DNA from: Lasiosphaeria ovina
Taxonomy: Eukaryota; Ascomycota; Sordariomycetes; Sordariales; Lasiosphaeriaceae
Assembly: GCA_033439765.1 (NCBI GenBank)
Contig: JAULSN010000004.1
Location: 2,986,001-3,050,000 of the forward strand
Direction of reading: 5' to 3'
DNA length: 64,000 nucleotides
The notes under the pieces were generated by a model. The model saw nothing but the letters and a program-made list of their open reading frames with translations, was not told where the DNA came from and made no database searches. The position numbers and the translations under genes were made by a program. Positions within the stretch are counted from its first letter, which is position 1. Each line of letters starts with the position of its first letter. Positions 23,017-34,009 of the stretch are shown here, in pieces.

Positions 23017-24020
23017 TCACCCCCGACCATGGGGAAATGGTGCGGCTCCCGCCTCATTCAGACATGCTTCCACGTTTTGCTCATTATTGAGAATCGCTAG
23101 CGCTAGAGGAGTCATGGTTGAAAAGAACTCGTTATACCAATATTCCTCGTGTGCTGGCTCCGGTTGGAGGTTGATGTCGAATCCATGCCGGACCAAGAGT
23201 TCCACTGTCGCCCGGAGACGCTCGCGGCGCTCGTGCGGGTTTCCGTGGACAAAGTGACTCCAAAACTTGGTCTTGTGTGTGATCCACCGCCAACTACACA
23301 ACGAGAGCCGATGAAAGGGGCCGTAGCCGAGCCGGTCAAGCGCGGCCCCGCCGTCGATAGCCGCGACAGCATCGTGGTTAAAAATGGCCTTAAGCAAGTC
23401 GGGGTCACGTTTGGTAACGGCCAGGTCTACGGCGGTCGATCCGTCATCTTGGCCAGCATCCTCCAACTTGCGGTAGTCTAGGTACTGCTGCCGATCGGGC
23501 TCCAGATGCACTGGTATCTGGTCGCGGAGATAGGGTCGGGCGCCGCACGCCAAGAGAGCCTCGACGGCTACAGAAGAGTCCATTTCGATAGCCCAGTGCA
23601 GCGGCGTGCCGCGTGGGAGGAGAAAGGGGTAATGGACCATGCGGATGGGCAGGGTTGAAACGGCGTCAAGAGCCGTTGCGTAGACGCCGGGCAAGGCGAT
23701 GCGTTCCAGCTCCTGCCCTAGGAAGAGTGCACCTTTGCTCAGGGACTCTGCCATCCACGCGGCCTTCTAGCTCGCCAGGTCTTGCGGAACACACCTCCCA
23801 AAATACTCGTGGATCCGATAGAACAAGGACCTCGCCGGCGGGACACCGCCTCTGGCGGAATACTGAAGCAGCCGGAGGAACAGGTCTTGGTCCCGCCCGT
23901 CAACAACCAGGCTGTTCCCCCGCTCGCCGTGTTTCATAAAGACTGAAAAGGCTAGCGAGGGCGTCAGGGAGGGTTCATACTCGCTAAAAGCGTCTTTGAG
24001 GGTGCCAGCTAGGAAGACAG
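23017..24020 (-). pseudogene. Ankyrin-repeat protein, 5'-truncated with a nonsense codon
   Basis: Downstream of M23754 the frame encodes ankyrin-like units (GTPLHWAIEMDSSVAVEALL, GSTAVDLAVTKRDPDLLKAI, MTPLALAILNNEQNVEACLN). Upstream in the same frame, on the far side of a TAG near 23769, is DAFSEYEPSLTPSLAFSVFM...SLVVDGRDQDLFLRLLQ, a block found at the start of many fungal ankyrin/kinase-linked proteins. The 5' end stops abruptly near 24020 against a kinase fragment on the other strand. The gene therefore lost its N-terminus and gained a stop. A shorter protein starting at 23754 could still be made. Confidence 0.6.
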
Positions 24021-24038
24021 TGTCCGCGTGGCTGCGGC

Positions 24039-24722
24039 ATGTCCCGGCACCCCCTCAACAACCGAGTCCACTTAGCTAAGAGGATTGCCTCGGGGCTATT
24101 CATCCTACACTCGGCCGACCTCGTCCACAAGATAGTACGGCCTGATAACATTGTCCTGCTCGATCGCGAGTCCCGGGAATCCGGGGAGGAGCGGTACCCA
24201 TGGCGTCTTGGCGAGCCCTTCCGCGTCGGTTTCAACGTCGCACGCAGGGCGGATGCTGCATCGCTGATGTTGAGGACCGAGGAGTGGCGCAGGAACATCT
24301 ATCTCAGCCCCGAGCGGCAGCGGCTGCAACATGGAGATCACTTCCGCGCACAGCACGACCTGTACAGCCTCGGTGTCGTGCTGCTCGAGATCAGCTTTTG
24401 GTCGTCCTTTCAGGACAGCCGTTCAGAAAACCTCGGCAGCCGCGTGTGGAAAAAGGAGCGCGTGCAGAAGACGGAGCCGTCCGCGCCAGAATACAAAAAA
24501 GTCCTGCGCACCCCCGAAGAACTCCGCGACCAGTATCTGCTTCTCGCTACCCGCTATGTGCCGCGGCTCATGGGTCAGAAGTTCGCCGACGTGATCGTAT
24601 CTTGCCTCAACGGCCTGAAGGACAAGGCGGGAACTAGTGCTCTCGAGGATTTGGACGGGATTGTGGTCGGCAGCGCGTACTTGACACATATCATCCGGAA
24701 ATTGGAACAAATCTCTTTGTAA
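24039..24722 (+). pseudogene. Protein-kinase C-lobe fragment (HeLo-associated kinase type)
   Basis: The 227-codon frame has the C-lobe landmarks of the kinase-like domain found in fungal HeLo/prion-inhibition proteins. ILHSADLVHKIVRPDNIVLL stands in place of the HRDxKxxN loop, RNIYLSPERQR is activation-segment-like, and HDLYSLGVVLLEISFW is the DxWSxG helix equivalent. The catalytic Asp is not conserved and the whole N-lobe is missing. The fragment begins within about 20 bp of the end of the ankyrin relic on the other strand. Probably a broken allorecognition gene. Confidence 0.6.
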
Positions 24723-25155
24723 TCGTGAAGTTAACATTCGCTACCTACTTACATAGATATATCTATTAACGATAATATAGCTAGTAACATACCTGATATG
24801 CCAGTTGAACCCTGTTTCTACTTCAGTACGTAGAGGTTGTTTAATTCCTCTGCGAAGTCCCGCTACCGCCGGTACGGTTCTACATTTCTCCCAGCTCTTT
24901 CTAAGGCCCACTTCTCGTCCCTTGTGTCAAGTTTTGGTCCCGAAGAGTTCTACTCTCTTCAATCGATCGCAAGCCGGCGGATTGGGCGGACGGCGAGATG
25001 GTAGCTTAAGCTCGACATGCCGAATATCGGAATTCGACTGCAAATTTGGGTGGGCGTGGAAAAGTGCGTCCCACGGCCGCCGGGTACCACGTTGTATCAA
25101 AAATATATACACTAAGGTATTAAAGACTAGAAATGAAAAGCCATACGTATACCGC
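24723..25155. other. Intergenic, no gene seen
   Basis: Spacer between the kinase fragment and the convergent HET gene, AT-rich at 24735-24800. Confidence 0.4.
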
Positions 25156-27231
25156 TTAAACTAGCGTCAGCCTTCTCTGCCCAACACTCTCAAAGGTTCG
25201 AATCGTCGCGCCATCTTCCCGCTCCTCATCTGCATAGCTGCTCCAATAGCCAACGCGCTTGTAGGATTTCACGCCAGCTTCGCCTGTGCCGACTACTGGC
25301 TTTAGAATGAGACCTTTCAGCCGCTGCACTCCGCCGTTGTCAAACAACTCGCCGATGCAGAGAAGCCTCCACGCACCACCAAGGATGCGCGCGCCTTTCT
25401 CGTAATCGTCCCACGCCAAGTCAAAGGACACCCAGCCCTCCCTTCTCTTCCATTTCCATCGGTACTGAGACTCTGCTCTGTCGTAGGCTGTGCGCTTGGG
25501 CTCCGCTTTCATCTTGAGGACTTGCCCTTCGATCGTGAGACTTGCAGACTTTACCTTCCCATACGGATTCTGCTCGTCTTCCAGATCGATGGCGAATGAC
25601 TTGACCCGGGCAATCGCGTGATAGTCTGCGCTCTCGTGCGTGGATATCTCTCCGATGACAGACGCCCAACTCCAGGACGGAGCAACGTAACTGCTTGGTA
25701 TGACGACGGGATCGGTGAGCACGCCGAAGCGCCGCGTCCGCCATAAGAGCGCCAGAGGCAGCTGGGACGCAAAGTAGCCGGCGACGTATCGGTCGCGGAG
25801 GTACTTGTCGTTGAACCGCTGCGCAATGCCGGATATAGCGGGGAGTCTGTCTTCGACGACGGTGATGCTGCTCTTCGCGTAAGCCGCGGTCAGGGTGCGC
25901 CAGTGCCAGTCAGGGTCGACTGCGGCGTCCTCAAGCCGCGATACGTCGGGCATGTGCCACTCAAACGGGGCATCGTTTGCGTAGACGGTGTCTTGCGGTA
26001 ATATCCCCGGCACGCCTTTGGGATATGCGCCTGACGCCAGAACCGCTTTGCATTCCCAGAAGAGGTCACGGCCTGCGTAGTGCAGGGCCCGCGGCGCCAG
26101 CAGGCGCTCTTGGAAGACCCACGCCCTGGCGTTGAGCTGAAAGTTCTGGACCTGTGAGTAGTCACACAGCTCGGCCGCAAACACCTTGCCTCGTGTCGTC
26201 ACAATGCACGGGCTGGAGAAGACCGCCGGCCGGGACTGGAAGCACCCGCCGTGCGAGTTGTCGGCGTGCGACGCGGCGATATTCACGTAGCAGTTCGAAT
26301 AAACGTCTGCCATGGCGCGCACGTGGCGCTCCCAGTCCTCTTTGTGCCGAGCGCCCTTCTGGATGATGCAAAGCGAATCGATCCAGAGAAAGCTGACGCC
26401 AAGCTTCCTTGTGATTTCGATAGCGTCCGTGAACGACTTTGGTAGGCTGTTTGAATCGATCTCGTGGTGGAACTGATCAATGTTATCCGTGCGCAGCACC
26501 TGCTGGGTAGGATTGCGTCCCCAACAATGACTGAGCGCAACGTAAGTAACCGAACGCCCCCTGGCTGCCAGCACCGATGCGTCTACTAGCTTCAGTCTCG
26601 GTCCTGTGCAATCCAGGAGACGCGGTGGGATGTAGGATGACTTGCGATCCTCCAAGCACGAGTGACGAGCGTCGCAAGTGTTGATCCAGCCACGTACGTC
26701 GATGTCTTTGGTGCTGCACAATGCTTCGGTTGGCTCTGGCTGGTTGGCATGAAAGGCGGTCCCCGCTTTCGTGGCGGCATCAATCACATTAAAGGAAAAG
26801 CTCACGAAACGCCCGCCCTTCTCGTTTTCCTCTGTCGGCTCCACGCCCTCCCGGAAGTCAAAGTTGAGCGCGTACGGATGAAGACCATCGTCCTTTCGAA
26901 TTGCACGAACGCAGATGGGTCTCCCCTGGCGGAATGGAAGCCAGTCACAGGTCTCAAGCTCATAGACTGCTCGCGCACAGAAGGGACATTGACGCTCGGC
27001 GGCAGAGATGAGCCGCTGGCGGGTATAGTGGTGAGGATATTCGACTGTCGCCCGTCTTCCCCGTCGCTGATCCAACCCTCGTGGCACTGAAAGTATGCTT
27101 TCACAAGCGCTACACAGCTGATAAGGTCCGGCAACTGAGGGTGAGGCGAATTCGAATGCTTCGGGCGTGATGGAAACGTCGGAGGAATCGTTAGACGCCT
27201 CAGATGCACTGGAGGATTGGCCAGAGCCCAT
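25156..27231 (-). CDS. HET-domain protein, apparently intact
   Basis: A single exon encodes 691 residues. The N-terminal part has paired cysteines (LCSACESIL, CPFCARAVYE). The HET domain is complete, with YVALSHCWG, SFLWIDSLCIIQKG and RAWVFQERLLAPRALHY in order and at normal spacing. The C-terminal half (SYVAPSWSWASVIGEI...) is the usual variable region. HET proteins mediate heterokaryon incompatibility, a cell-death response after fusion of unlike individuals. The N-terminal MGSGQSSSASE could be N-myristoylated (Gly2, Ser5-like), which is inference. It is the only intact HET gene in the window. Confidence 0.9.
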   Translation of the reverse strand: MGSGQSSSASEASNDSSDVSITPEAFEFASPSVAGPYQLCSACESILSVPRGLDQRRGRRATVEYPHHYTRQRLISAAERQCPFCARAVYELETCDWLPFRQGRPICVRAIRKDDGLHPYALNFDFREGVEPTEENEKGGRFVSFSFNVIDAATKAGTAFHANQPEPTEALCSTKDIDVRGWINTCDARHSCLEDRKSSYIPPRLLDCTGPRLKLVDASVLAARGRSVTYVALSHCWGRNPTQQVLRTDNIDQFHHEIDSNSLPKSFTDAIEITRKLGVSFLWIDSLCIIQKGARHKEDWERHVRAMADVYSNCYVNIAASHADNSHGGCFQSRPAVFSSPCIVTTRGKVFAAELCDYSQVQNFQLNARAWVFQERLLAPRALHYAGRDLFWECKAVLASGAYPKGVPGILPQDTVYANDAPFEWHMPDVSRLEDAAVDPDWHWRTLTAAYAKSSITVVEDRLPAISGIAQRFNDKYLRDRYVAGYFASQLPLALLWRTRRFGVLTDPVVIPSSYVAPSWSWASVIGEISTHESADYHAIARVKSFAIDLEDEQNPYGKVKSASLTIEGQVLKMKAEPKRTAYDRAESQYRWKWKRREGWVSFDLAWDDYEKGARILGGAWRLLCIGELFDNGGVQRLKGLILKPVVGTGEAGVKSYKRVGYWSSYADEEREDGATIRTFESVGQRRLTLV

Positions 27232-29782
27232 CTTGGTGGTCGCGACGTAAGTGTGATGGCACGAGCAGTAGGCCAGGTAGGGCCGCGAGCAAGAGTTGAT
27301 TGAATTGATAGAATCTAAAGGTGGTGCAAACTACCCCACTTCCCAATCCAGCCTACGATGTTTGGCGACGGCGAGATTTTTATTTGGCGGGTAAGGCGGG
27401 GGGGTTGCGTAATGGTTGCAGTAAGTCACTTTTGGCCACTTAGCCACTAGCCTGTTTGGACCCTCGAAACGTCGCTTGTTCCTGCCTTTTGTGCAACCTA
27501 CGCACGAAGTCAGGGAACGAAGCAAGAGAGTGCTAACACGCAGATCGGCAACAGCTCAGATTTGCCATGTGTCGCAGGGAACACGCTGGCCAATCAGATC
27601 TACAAAACCCCCACGACCATAGGGTCTTTTCAGGGCGACAAATGCGATACCAATCTCCAGAGATGAAAGCCCTACTAGCTACGGACTGATCGAACTGCCT
27701 CCATATCTAGTGCCTGGGAAGGGTACGAAATACGGCTATTGATCAGGGGCCCAGGGGCTGGGCAACAAGGGGGGTTGTTTACACCTTTGCCTAATATAAT
27801 CTAGTGTAATTTTCTTTTTTTCTTCCCTTTCCTTGGCTTACCCACCTCGTATAAGGTGGGCTGCCGCCCTCCCTCTGATCAGAGGCTGGCAGGACCTCTT
27901 TCTTTTTTTTTTTTTTTAGGGACAGTCCTCAGAAAATCACGTCTTTTTACCATGAATTGAGATCCCTAGACTAGTGCACGTAGTAGTGACCTTCTTGTGA
28001 GGGGACCTTGCGCTTGCGCCCGCTAAGGTTCGCCCTGATTTTATTGTTATATTTGGTGTTGAGGTGTCTTTCCACCGCTTCAGTATCGTAGCCCAGGAGA
28101 TATGCCTTTGGACGAGGCTTAATTATTTTTAGCGACCGGCTACCTCTATAGTCACCCCCCACAACATTTTCTGGCCAAGTCCGGATCAGTCGCAGAGCCT
28201 GAGCCGAGGGTGAGGCATAGCGAGCACCTCCCCAACTCAATGTCGGACCGGCTTGCATGTACTGACTGTAGTTGCTGTCATTATTCTATCCTGATCCTGT
28301 ATAGTACTTGCAGTCCATATCCTGAGAGAGGGAGAAAGCTGAGGTGGATAAACGTAGTTGGGGCAGACTAAATGGAACTCTGTGGGATATAAATATGCTG
28401 CTATCCAATATCGCAATCTGACCCTAGCGCAGAGGTCATACTTTGATGGATTCTCTGCCGACAATATATTATAATGTCCATGCCTTCGCCACCTCAATCG
28501 CCGCCGAGGACGACGGGGGCATCCGTCCGATACAGCGAACCCTCGGATGGCAGATGAGCCGCCCGTACTGGGCTTTTCTGGAGGCGAAGCGGGCTTTTAG
28601 CCATGTCGACCTTGACTCCTGCAGCATCGTCGTCATGGAGGGCCACAGCCGCGCCCTCACCCTGCAGGCCATCATCTGCGTCCTGCATCTGGGTCAGCTG
28701 CGCTGTGTCCACTTCAAGGCCAGCCGCAAGTATGTTGTGCGCTGCGTAAGGGGTACCTCACTGCCCTGACCTTCCGTTCCGTTCCCCTGTAGCACCTCCT
28801 CACCCATGAGCTGCTCGCTGTCTCCCACCGCGATTACGACGCCGCTCCGACGCCACCTCTATGGTCCCGGCTCGGATACTGTTGCTGCCACCGTCGCCCG
28901 CCACCTGTCCGACACCACCCGTGCCCTGCACCGGCCTCTGCTTCGGGCCCGCCGACGCTTTAACCTCGATAATGCCGCATGCTTTGCTGCCGACGTCCGC
29001 GATCTGGCAGCCCGTCCCGCGCCTTTCGACAACAAGCCGCCTGCTTTCATAAACCGCGTTTCGCCGCCTGGATTATTGAGTGTTCTGACGGTCTTGCGGA
29101 CAAAGCGTGGGCGCCACGCGCCGCGCTTGCTGTGCCGAATGCGATACGGAGCAAGGAACAAGCGCCACAGCCGTTCCGCAACTTGGAAGAATAGCGGGAA
29201 CGATGACCGCTGCGTAAGAAGCTAATGCCCCCTTTCTTCTTCCCCATCGATAAACCTAGTCGGCCCCGGCCCCCGATCCGCCGCCGCCTGCCGGCGGTAC
29301 CGACGCGGTGCTTGCTAGCTCGCCAGTAGCGCTAGCGGGCAAGAATAAAACCGCAGCGAAAGGAATAAAACTTAGCGTAAGGGAGACGAGAATCGGGTCT
29401 CGAGATGTTGGGCGTAAATTCCTGGTCGTAAACGGGAGATGGAATGCTCTCGTCACCAGAGCCCGAATCGGCTACCGAGACCATGATTAGGACGAGGTTG
29501 AATATCACAAGTGCCGTCGCGCAGTTAAACTATCAGGTTAGTGGACAAGGACAAGTGGACAGATTCAAGTTCTTAGTGCAATACTGGGCAACGGGGGATG
29601 GTGGTTTTGGTGGCTCAAACGGCCATACAGGGAGCCCATCGGCCGGCACGACTTTCGCCGCTTCGAGCACGGGCCTGCACAGTGACTGTCTGAGTTCTTG
29701 GCTCGGCGACCTCTGTCTAAGATTGACACTGCTGCCTGTTGTGTCTTAAAGTGTTCACGATTGGTTGGATTAGGAATGCCAA
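27232..29782. other. Gene-poor spacer with poly-T tract and coding scraps
   Basis: 27232-28440 holds the HET gene promoter side and a T-run near 27900-27917, with no recognised gene. 28443-28769 (+) is a 108-codon frame (segment SCSIVVMEGHSRALTLQAII) that looks protein-like but matches nothing I know. 28806-29225 is GC-rich with frames on both strands. No repeat ends were found before the inverted repeat at 29783. Confidence 0.35.
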
Positions 29783-32466
29783 GCCCAGCGCAGGGATATC
29801 TGCGGAAGTTTTTTTCCCTTCTTGGGCATGTGGGGTGCCCCGCCACGCTGCCGCCTTCAACCACCGCTTGAGCTGAGCAAACGCCTGGATTTGATAAGTT
29901 TTAATGTTGAATGCTACCCTGAAACTCGGTTTATAATGGTGAGCCTCGAAGTATCTCCTTAATGCTATATTCCACCGCCTAACAATTCCAGACATCACTC
30001 CACTGGTGGGGTCTGCACTCGTGTTTGGCCGGGGGTTCTCGGAGCTCCACTCTCGACTACTATGCAGGTAGCCTGCAAAGGCAAGTACGCGGTATCCCTG
30101 TAAATAAATTGTGGCAGCTATGTCAAAAAGGAATTTTTTTTTCCCGCAGGCATCCCTGTACCGGTGTCACCACAGTGGGTCACAGCCGGCACGTGCATCG
30201 GCGGCACACTGCATCCATTCAAAGTGCGGGGTGCGCGGCAACGAAGCGGAAAAGACAACCTCGGTCGGTTTGCCTACAGCCTCTCAGAGATAAAATGGCC
30301 AGTTCTGCCATGCGGCCCGGAAGGGTGACCTTCGATCTCGCTGTTTAGTTAAGTAACTAATCTAGCTCCGTTATCATTGCCATTTCTGATTTTAATGTCA
30401 ACAGAGTTCGCTTTCCCGCACATCCCACTCGGCTTCATGCAAACCTGTGCGAGTGAGGTGATGGCCAGCTCCCCGATTACCTATGTTAGAGATGCTCAAC
30501 TCCGCGGCTCGCTTTTCCAGCCCGACAGCACCGTCTCAGGTCTCGTCTCGGGTGTCGACACGAACTTCTTCGTTAACCACGAGGATCCACTCAGGGCCCT
30601 TACATGGCTCCAAGGGCAAGACTTATGGCCGCTCGGCAATTTACCTGACGGGCTCGAGTTTCTTCTTGTGTTTGAAGCGCCACGCCGTCGGTCGCGTTCT
30701 CTTTCTAGACGTCGGGCCCAGGTGGGAGAAACCTCGTGATGGAGATCTGTCATACAAGGCTTTACTATAGGTATAACGGAATGTCATCCAAGTGATTTTA
30801 GATCCCACAGTTCCATCCAGTCAAAGTATCTACCTCGTTGATAACAAAATCAAGCAAATATGTCCCAACACCTGGTATCAGGAATTGCCGCCTCTTCTTC
30901 CCAAAGACCCTCCGAGCATGTTCCAGGTATTCTCTGCTTCCACTGCTTTTTCCAAGCTTGTATTGCCCCAAGCACATGTACATGTAGATTACGCCGCAGG
31001 TAAATACCTCCTCCTCCAAAGGATTGTAGAAGTTATTCCAGTAAAGAGCATCAGTCCAGAACTTCTCAGCATCCTCAAGACCAGAGACGCGTGCGGCAGC
31101 TATAAGCGCCCTCACGTGTCCTAGTCGGTCGACGATATCCGGCGCGATTAAGCTATTGTACATGCACAGTAGCTTGTCGACAAGATGACGAGCTTCCTCG
31201 TTATGGCCCGACCTGATCTCTGTCTCGACCAGAGAGAGAAGTATCCGTCGGTATCCTTTAGAAGGCCCGCGACTTTGGAGAGCTCGCATCTCTTCCATTA
31301 GCCAATGCCCGGCCGGGAGAAGAAAAATGTCAGACCTCGGCTCTGCAGTTTTCGTACAACGCTGGCCGTATTGGTAATCAAGCTCGCAGTAAAGGTCTGC
31401 CATGATAGATAGGATCAGGAGTCGTCTGGACTCGGTAAGCCCGGGCGCCTTCAGGCAAAGCTCAAAACACTGCCTAGCTTCCTCGAACCGACCTTCTCCT
31501 CTCATGATGCGGCCAACACAGTATACATGATCCCACAGCAGCTCTGGTTTTTCTTCAATACAAACAGGCGAATATTTCTTTGCCTCTTCGTGCGCTTCGG
31601 AAAAGAAGAAGTTGTATGCAAAATTCTTTGCTTGAGATATGTATAGAGAACCTATGACATCGGCAGGCGCGGGCGGTGCGTGGGAAAGGAACTCTTCAAT
31701 TAGACGTGTAGAGCCTTCGATGTTGCCTTCGAGTCGCATCAGCGTGCTTCGTTCCTGGACCACCTCGATCTGGAGCTGCAGGGGCGCGTGTTCGCCAAGT
31801 AGCACCTGCGCCGAATTTAACAGCCTTTCCCGGCTGCTAATGGCTGACGCTTTGACTCTCGATGCCGCAATCAGAGATTTGACGATGTCGACTCGATCTG
31901 GGCGGACACCCCGCAGTACGAGAGTCTCGAGAACCGCCAATACGTTCTGAGCCTGAGGACTATGCCTATTAGAGATTGAAGAGTGGGCTATGTTCCAATG
32001 GATATAGGAGATAGACGGACATAGGACTCTCAAGAAGCGCGTTACAAAGTAGCTGGAAATGGGCTGCTGGCGAAGGGGGGGCCGGCACTGATCGGAACTG
32101 CGGGGGACCCCGGTGGGCAACCCCCCAACAGGTATGCTTCCGTAGATAGGACTTGTTGCATTGACTACATCTCAGCCTGTTTTTTATCACTGAAAAAGTA
32201 GCGTCACCGTCAACGGGCATTTCGAACGCGGAAGTAATAGTTGGAAACAAGTTGTGGTGGGCTTCCCAGGTGGTTGGCAGCCAGCCTTGAGGTCCGCCCC
32301 TCAATTCCGAAAATTTACTGAAACGCGGGGATAAATGTGGGTTTGACTAAAATCTTGCTGGCTTGATAGGTGAACTTAGCATCCGCCCACCCAGTAGGAT
32401 GGCGGTAGACTCCACAACTGTACCGGAATAGGGAAAAAAACTTCCGCAGGTACCCCTGCGCTGGGC
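29783..32466. mobile_element. Putative DNA-transposon remnant with 36-bp terminal inverted repeats
   Basis: 29783-29818 and the reverse complement of 32431-32466 agree at 34 of 36 positions (shared GCCCAGCGCAGGG and TGCGGAAGTTTTTTTCCC). Both differences are C/T or G/A transitions. The 8 bp outside each end, AATGCCAA and CAGGCCAA, match at 6 of 8, a possible decayed hAT-type target duplication. The interior has no transposase; it holds a TPR gene fragment on the minus strand and a Cys/His motif (CSQCNKSYLRKHTC) near 32140-32200. A third, shorter copy of the terminal motif lies at about 30132-30158. Could be a non-autonomous or gene-capturing element. Confidence 0.5.
30798..31952 (-). pseudogene. 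TPR-region fragment of an NLR-like protein
   Basis: The frame encodes helical repeats (VYCVGRIMRGEGRFEEARQC, LILSIMADLYCELDYQ, RRILLSLVETEIRSGHNEEA, EEEVFTCGVIYMYMCLGQYK) like the TPR tail of fungal NB-ARC/TPR proteins. A good splice acceptor (CCTCAG, exon beginning at 31952) precedes AQNVLAVLETLVLRG. No exon with a nucleotide-binding domain or a proper ATG lies upstream; that sequence belongs to the inverted-repeat-bounded element. I read it as the 3' end of a truncated gene. TPR arrays in such proteins act as ligand-sensing tails. Confidence 0.55.
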
Positions 32467-33264
32467 CAGGCCAACCACTGCCCCGAGAATTCCCTTCCCC
32501 TCCGCTCTCCTTACGACGAACAGCACTTATTGAGCGATCAGAAACCAGGGGGGACTTACCAGCCCGCCTGTCAGCTCTCCTGTCGGCTTTGAAGCCACGA
32601 GTACCTATCGTGAGCCGTGCAGAAATAGGCGCTTAGCAACTTTCTACGGGCTCCCAACGCCTTTTTGTTAGACCAATATCGTCAGGAGATGTAGGTGTGG
32701 TGTGATTGTACCTCAAGATACCTGAAATCTCTGCAGAGAGTGGCCTCTTTGGAAGTACTGTGAGGTATTGAGTTCGGGTTTTTTTGACAGCAGCTTGCCT
32801 GGCTAGTCGGCGCTAATGCCCAGTAAGAGCCTCGTGCATGCCTCCATCCGACCATGATCCGTGCTCTGTGACACGACATGTGCTGACCCAGTCCATCCGC
32901 AAAGGCATGGGCAAGTGTGATGATTCTATGCACACGCCCTGAGAAACTGAGAAACCGTAAAGGTCACTTGCGCAGGATAGATCCCAGGGCCCCTGCTGCT
33001 GAGAAGTTTTGCCACGTCAACCCGCTAGCCACCTGCATTATGCCTGTATGCGGGCATTCTATGTGCACAATTCAGTCTCGGGGATATGAGTTGTGCTAGT
33101 GGGCTGTAGCTAAGTAGTCATTGGTAACCAAAGCGGGTGCCACTGGCCAGGGACTTCGTCTGGTGCACTATTAAAGAATGGGAATAGGAGGTTTTGTTCC
33201 TTGACACTCTCCAAACTCACCACTGCGCAAACACACCATTCCCACCGCCCCGCGTTCGACAGCC
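32467..33264. other. Intergenic, promoter region of the CK1-like gene
   Basis: No gene seen. A TATTAAAG box near 33171 and CT/CA-rich sequence from 33205 to the start codon at 33265 look like a fungal core promoter and 5' leader. Confidence 0.4.
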
Positions 33265-33982
33265 ATGACGCATCAGTTTGGGCCTTACTTGGCGATTAAG
33301 AAGCTTGACAATATATCTGACATCGAGGTTTTTGCCGGTTACCACGACACTTCACTGGAGCGTGTCTGTCTCTTGGTCGGAAAGAGTTGGATTCCGTTGG
33401 CCAATGGTCATGGCATCCTCGGTTGCCCGGTTATCCACTGGGCTGGCAAGATTGGCGACCGCCGTGTCATGGCCGTCAGTCCATTTGGTGACAGTCTGCA
33501 GAAGCTGGACATGGAACTGGAATTGTCCGGAGCCCTCATTCTCCACGTCGCTGCTCAGCTCATGGAATACTTCGAGCATCTGCATAGCTATCCGCATAGC
33601 TCTTCGGCTTACCGAGGCCTGAGTTTGGACAATATCCGCTTTGGTGTCGGTAAAGGGCAGTTCAACGTCGCTGTCGTTGGTTGTTCCCCTGCTGCTACTC
33701 GTAAGTCACAAGTGTTTTAACATCGTCATTCTAGCTAACCTGCTAGGCGACCTTCTGCCGAATATGATGTTCGTAAAGGACCTTTTGCTCCTCTCGCCGT
33801 TCCTCGACGGCAGGGAGAACCTACCCAATGGGGTCGCCAAGTTTCTGGACTATCTTGGATCTCTGGAGAGCGATCGCCCTAGAGGGCTTGAGTACGTACA
33901 TTGCCGGAAATGGTTGCTCGGTGGCCTTGAGGAACGATGGCCTGAGTTTAAAGACCGTCTCTTCTGGTGTTTCGTATCGTAG
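33265..33982 (+). CDS. Casein-kinase-1-like pseudokinase, small
   Basis: Two exons, 33265-33700 and 33747-33982, flank a 46-bp intron (GTAAGT, GCTAACC, TGCTAG), giving 223 residues. The order of blocks follows casein kinase 1: GILGCPVIHWAGKIGDRRVM (after the hinge), VSPFGDSLQKLDMEL for the GPSLEDLF region, LILHVAAQLMEYFEHLHSY for helix E, and AYRGLSLDNIRFGVG in place of HRDIKPDNFLMG. The catalytic Asp of HRD is Gly, and the DFG position reads VGC. No Gly-rich ATP loop is evident. It can hardly phosphorylate; a pseudokinase or scaffold role is possible. It is followed by heavily mutated DNA, but its own frame is intact. Confidence 0.65.
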
Positions 33983-34009
33983 AGGTCTGTACTAGACTAG
34001 CCGCAAACT

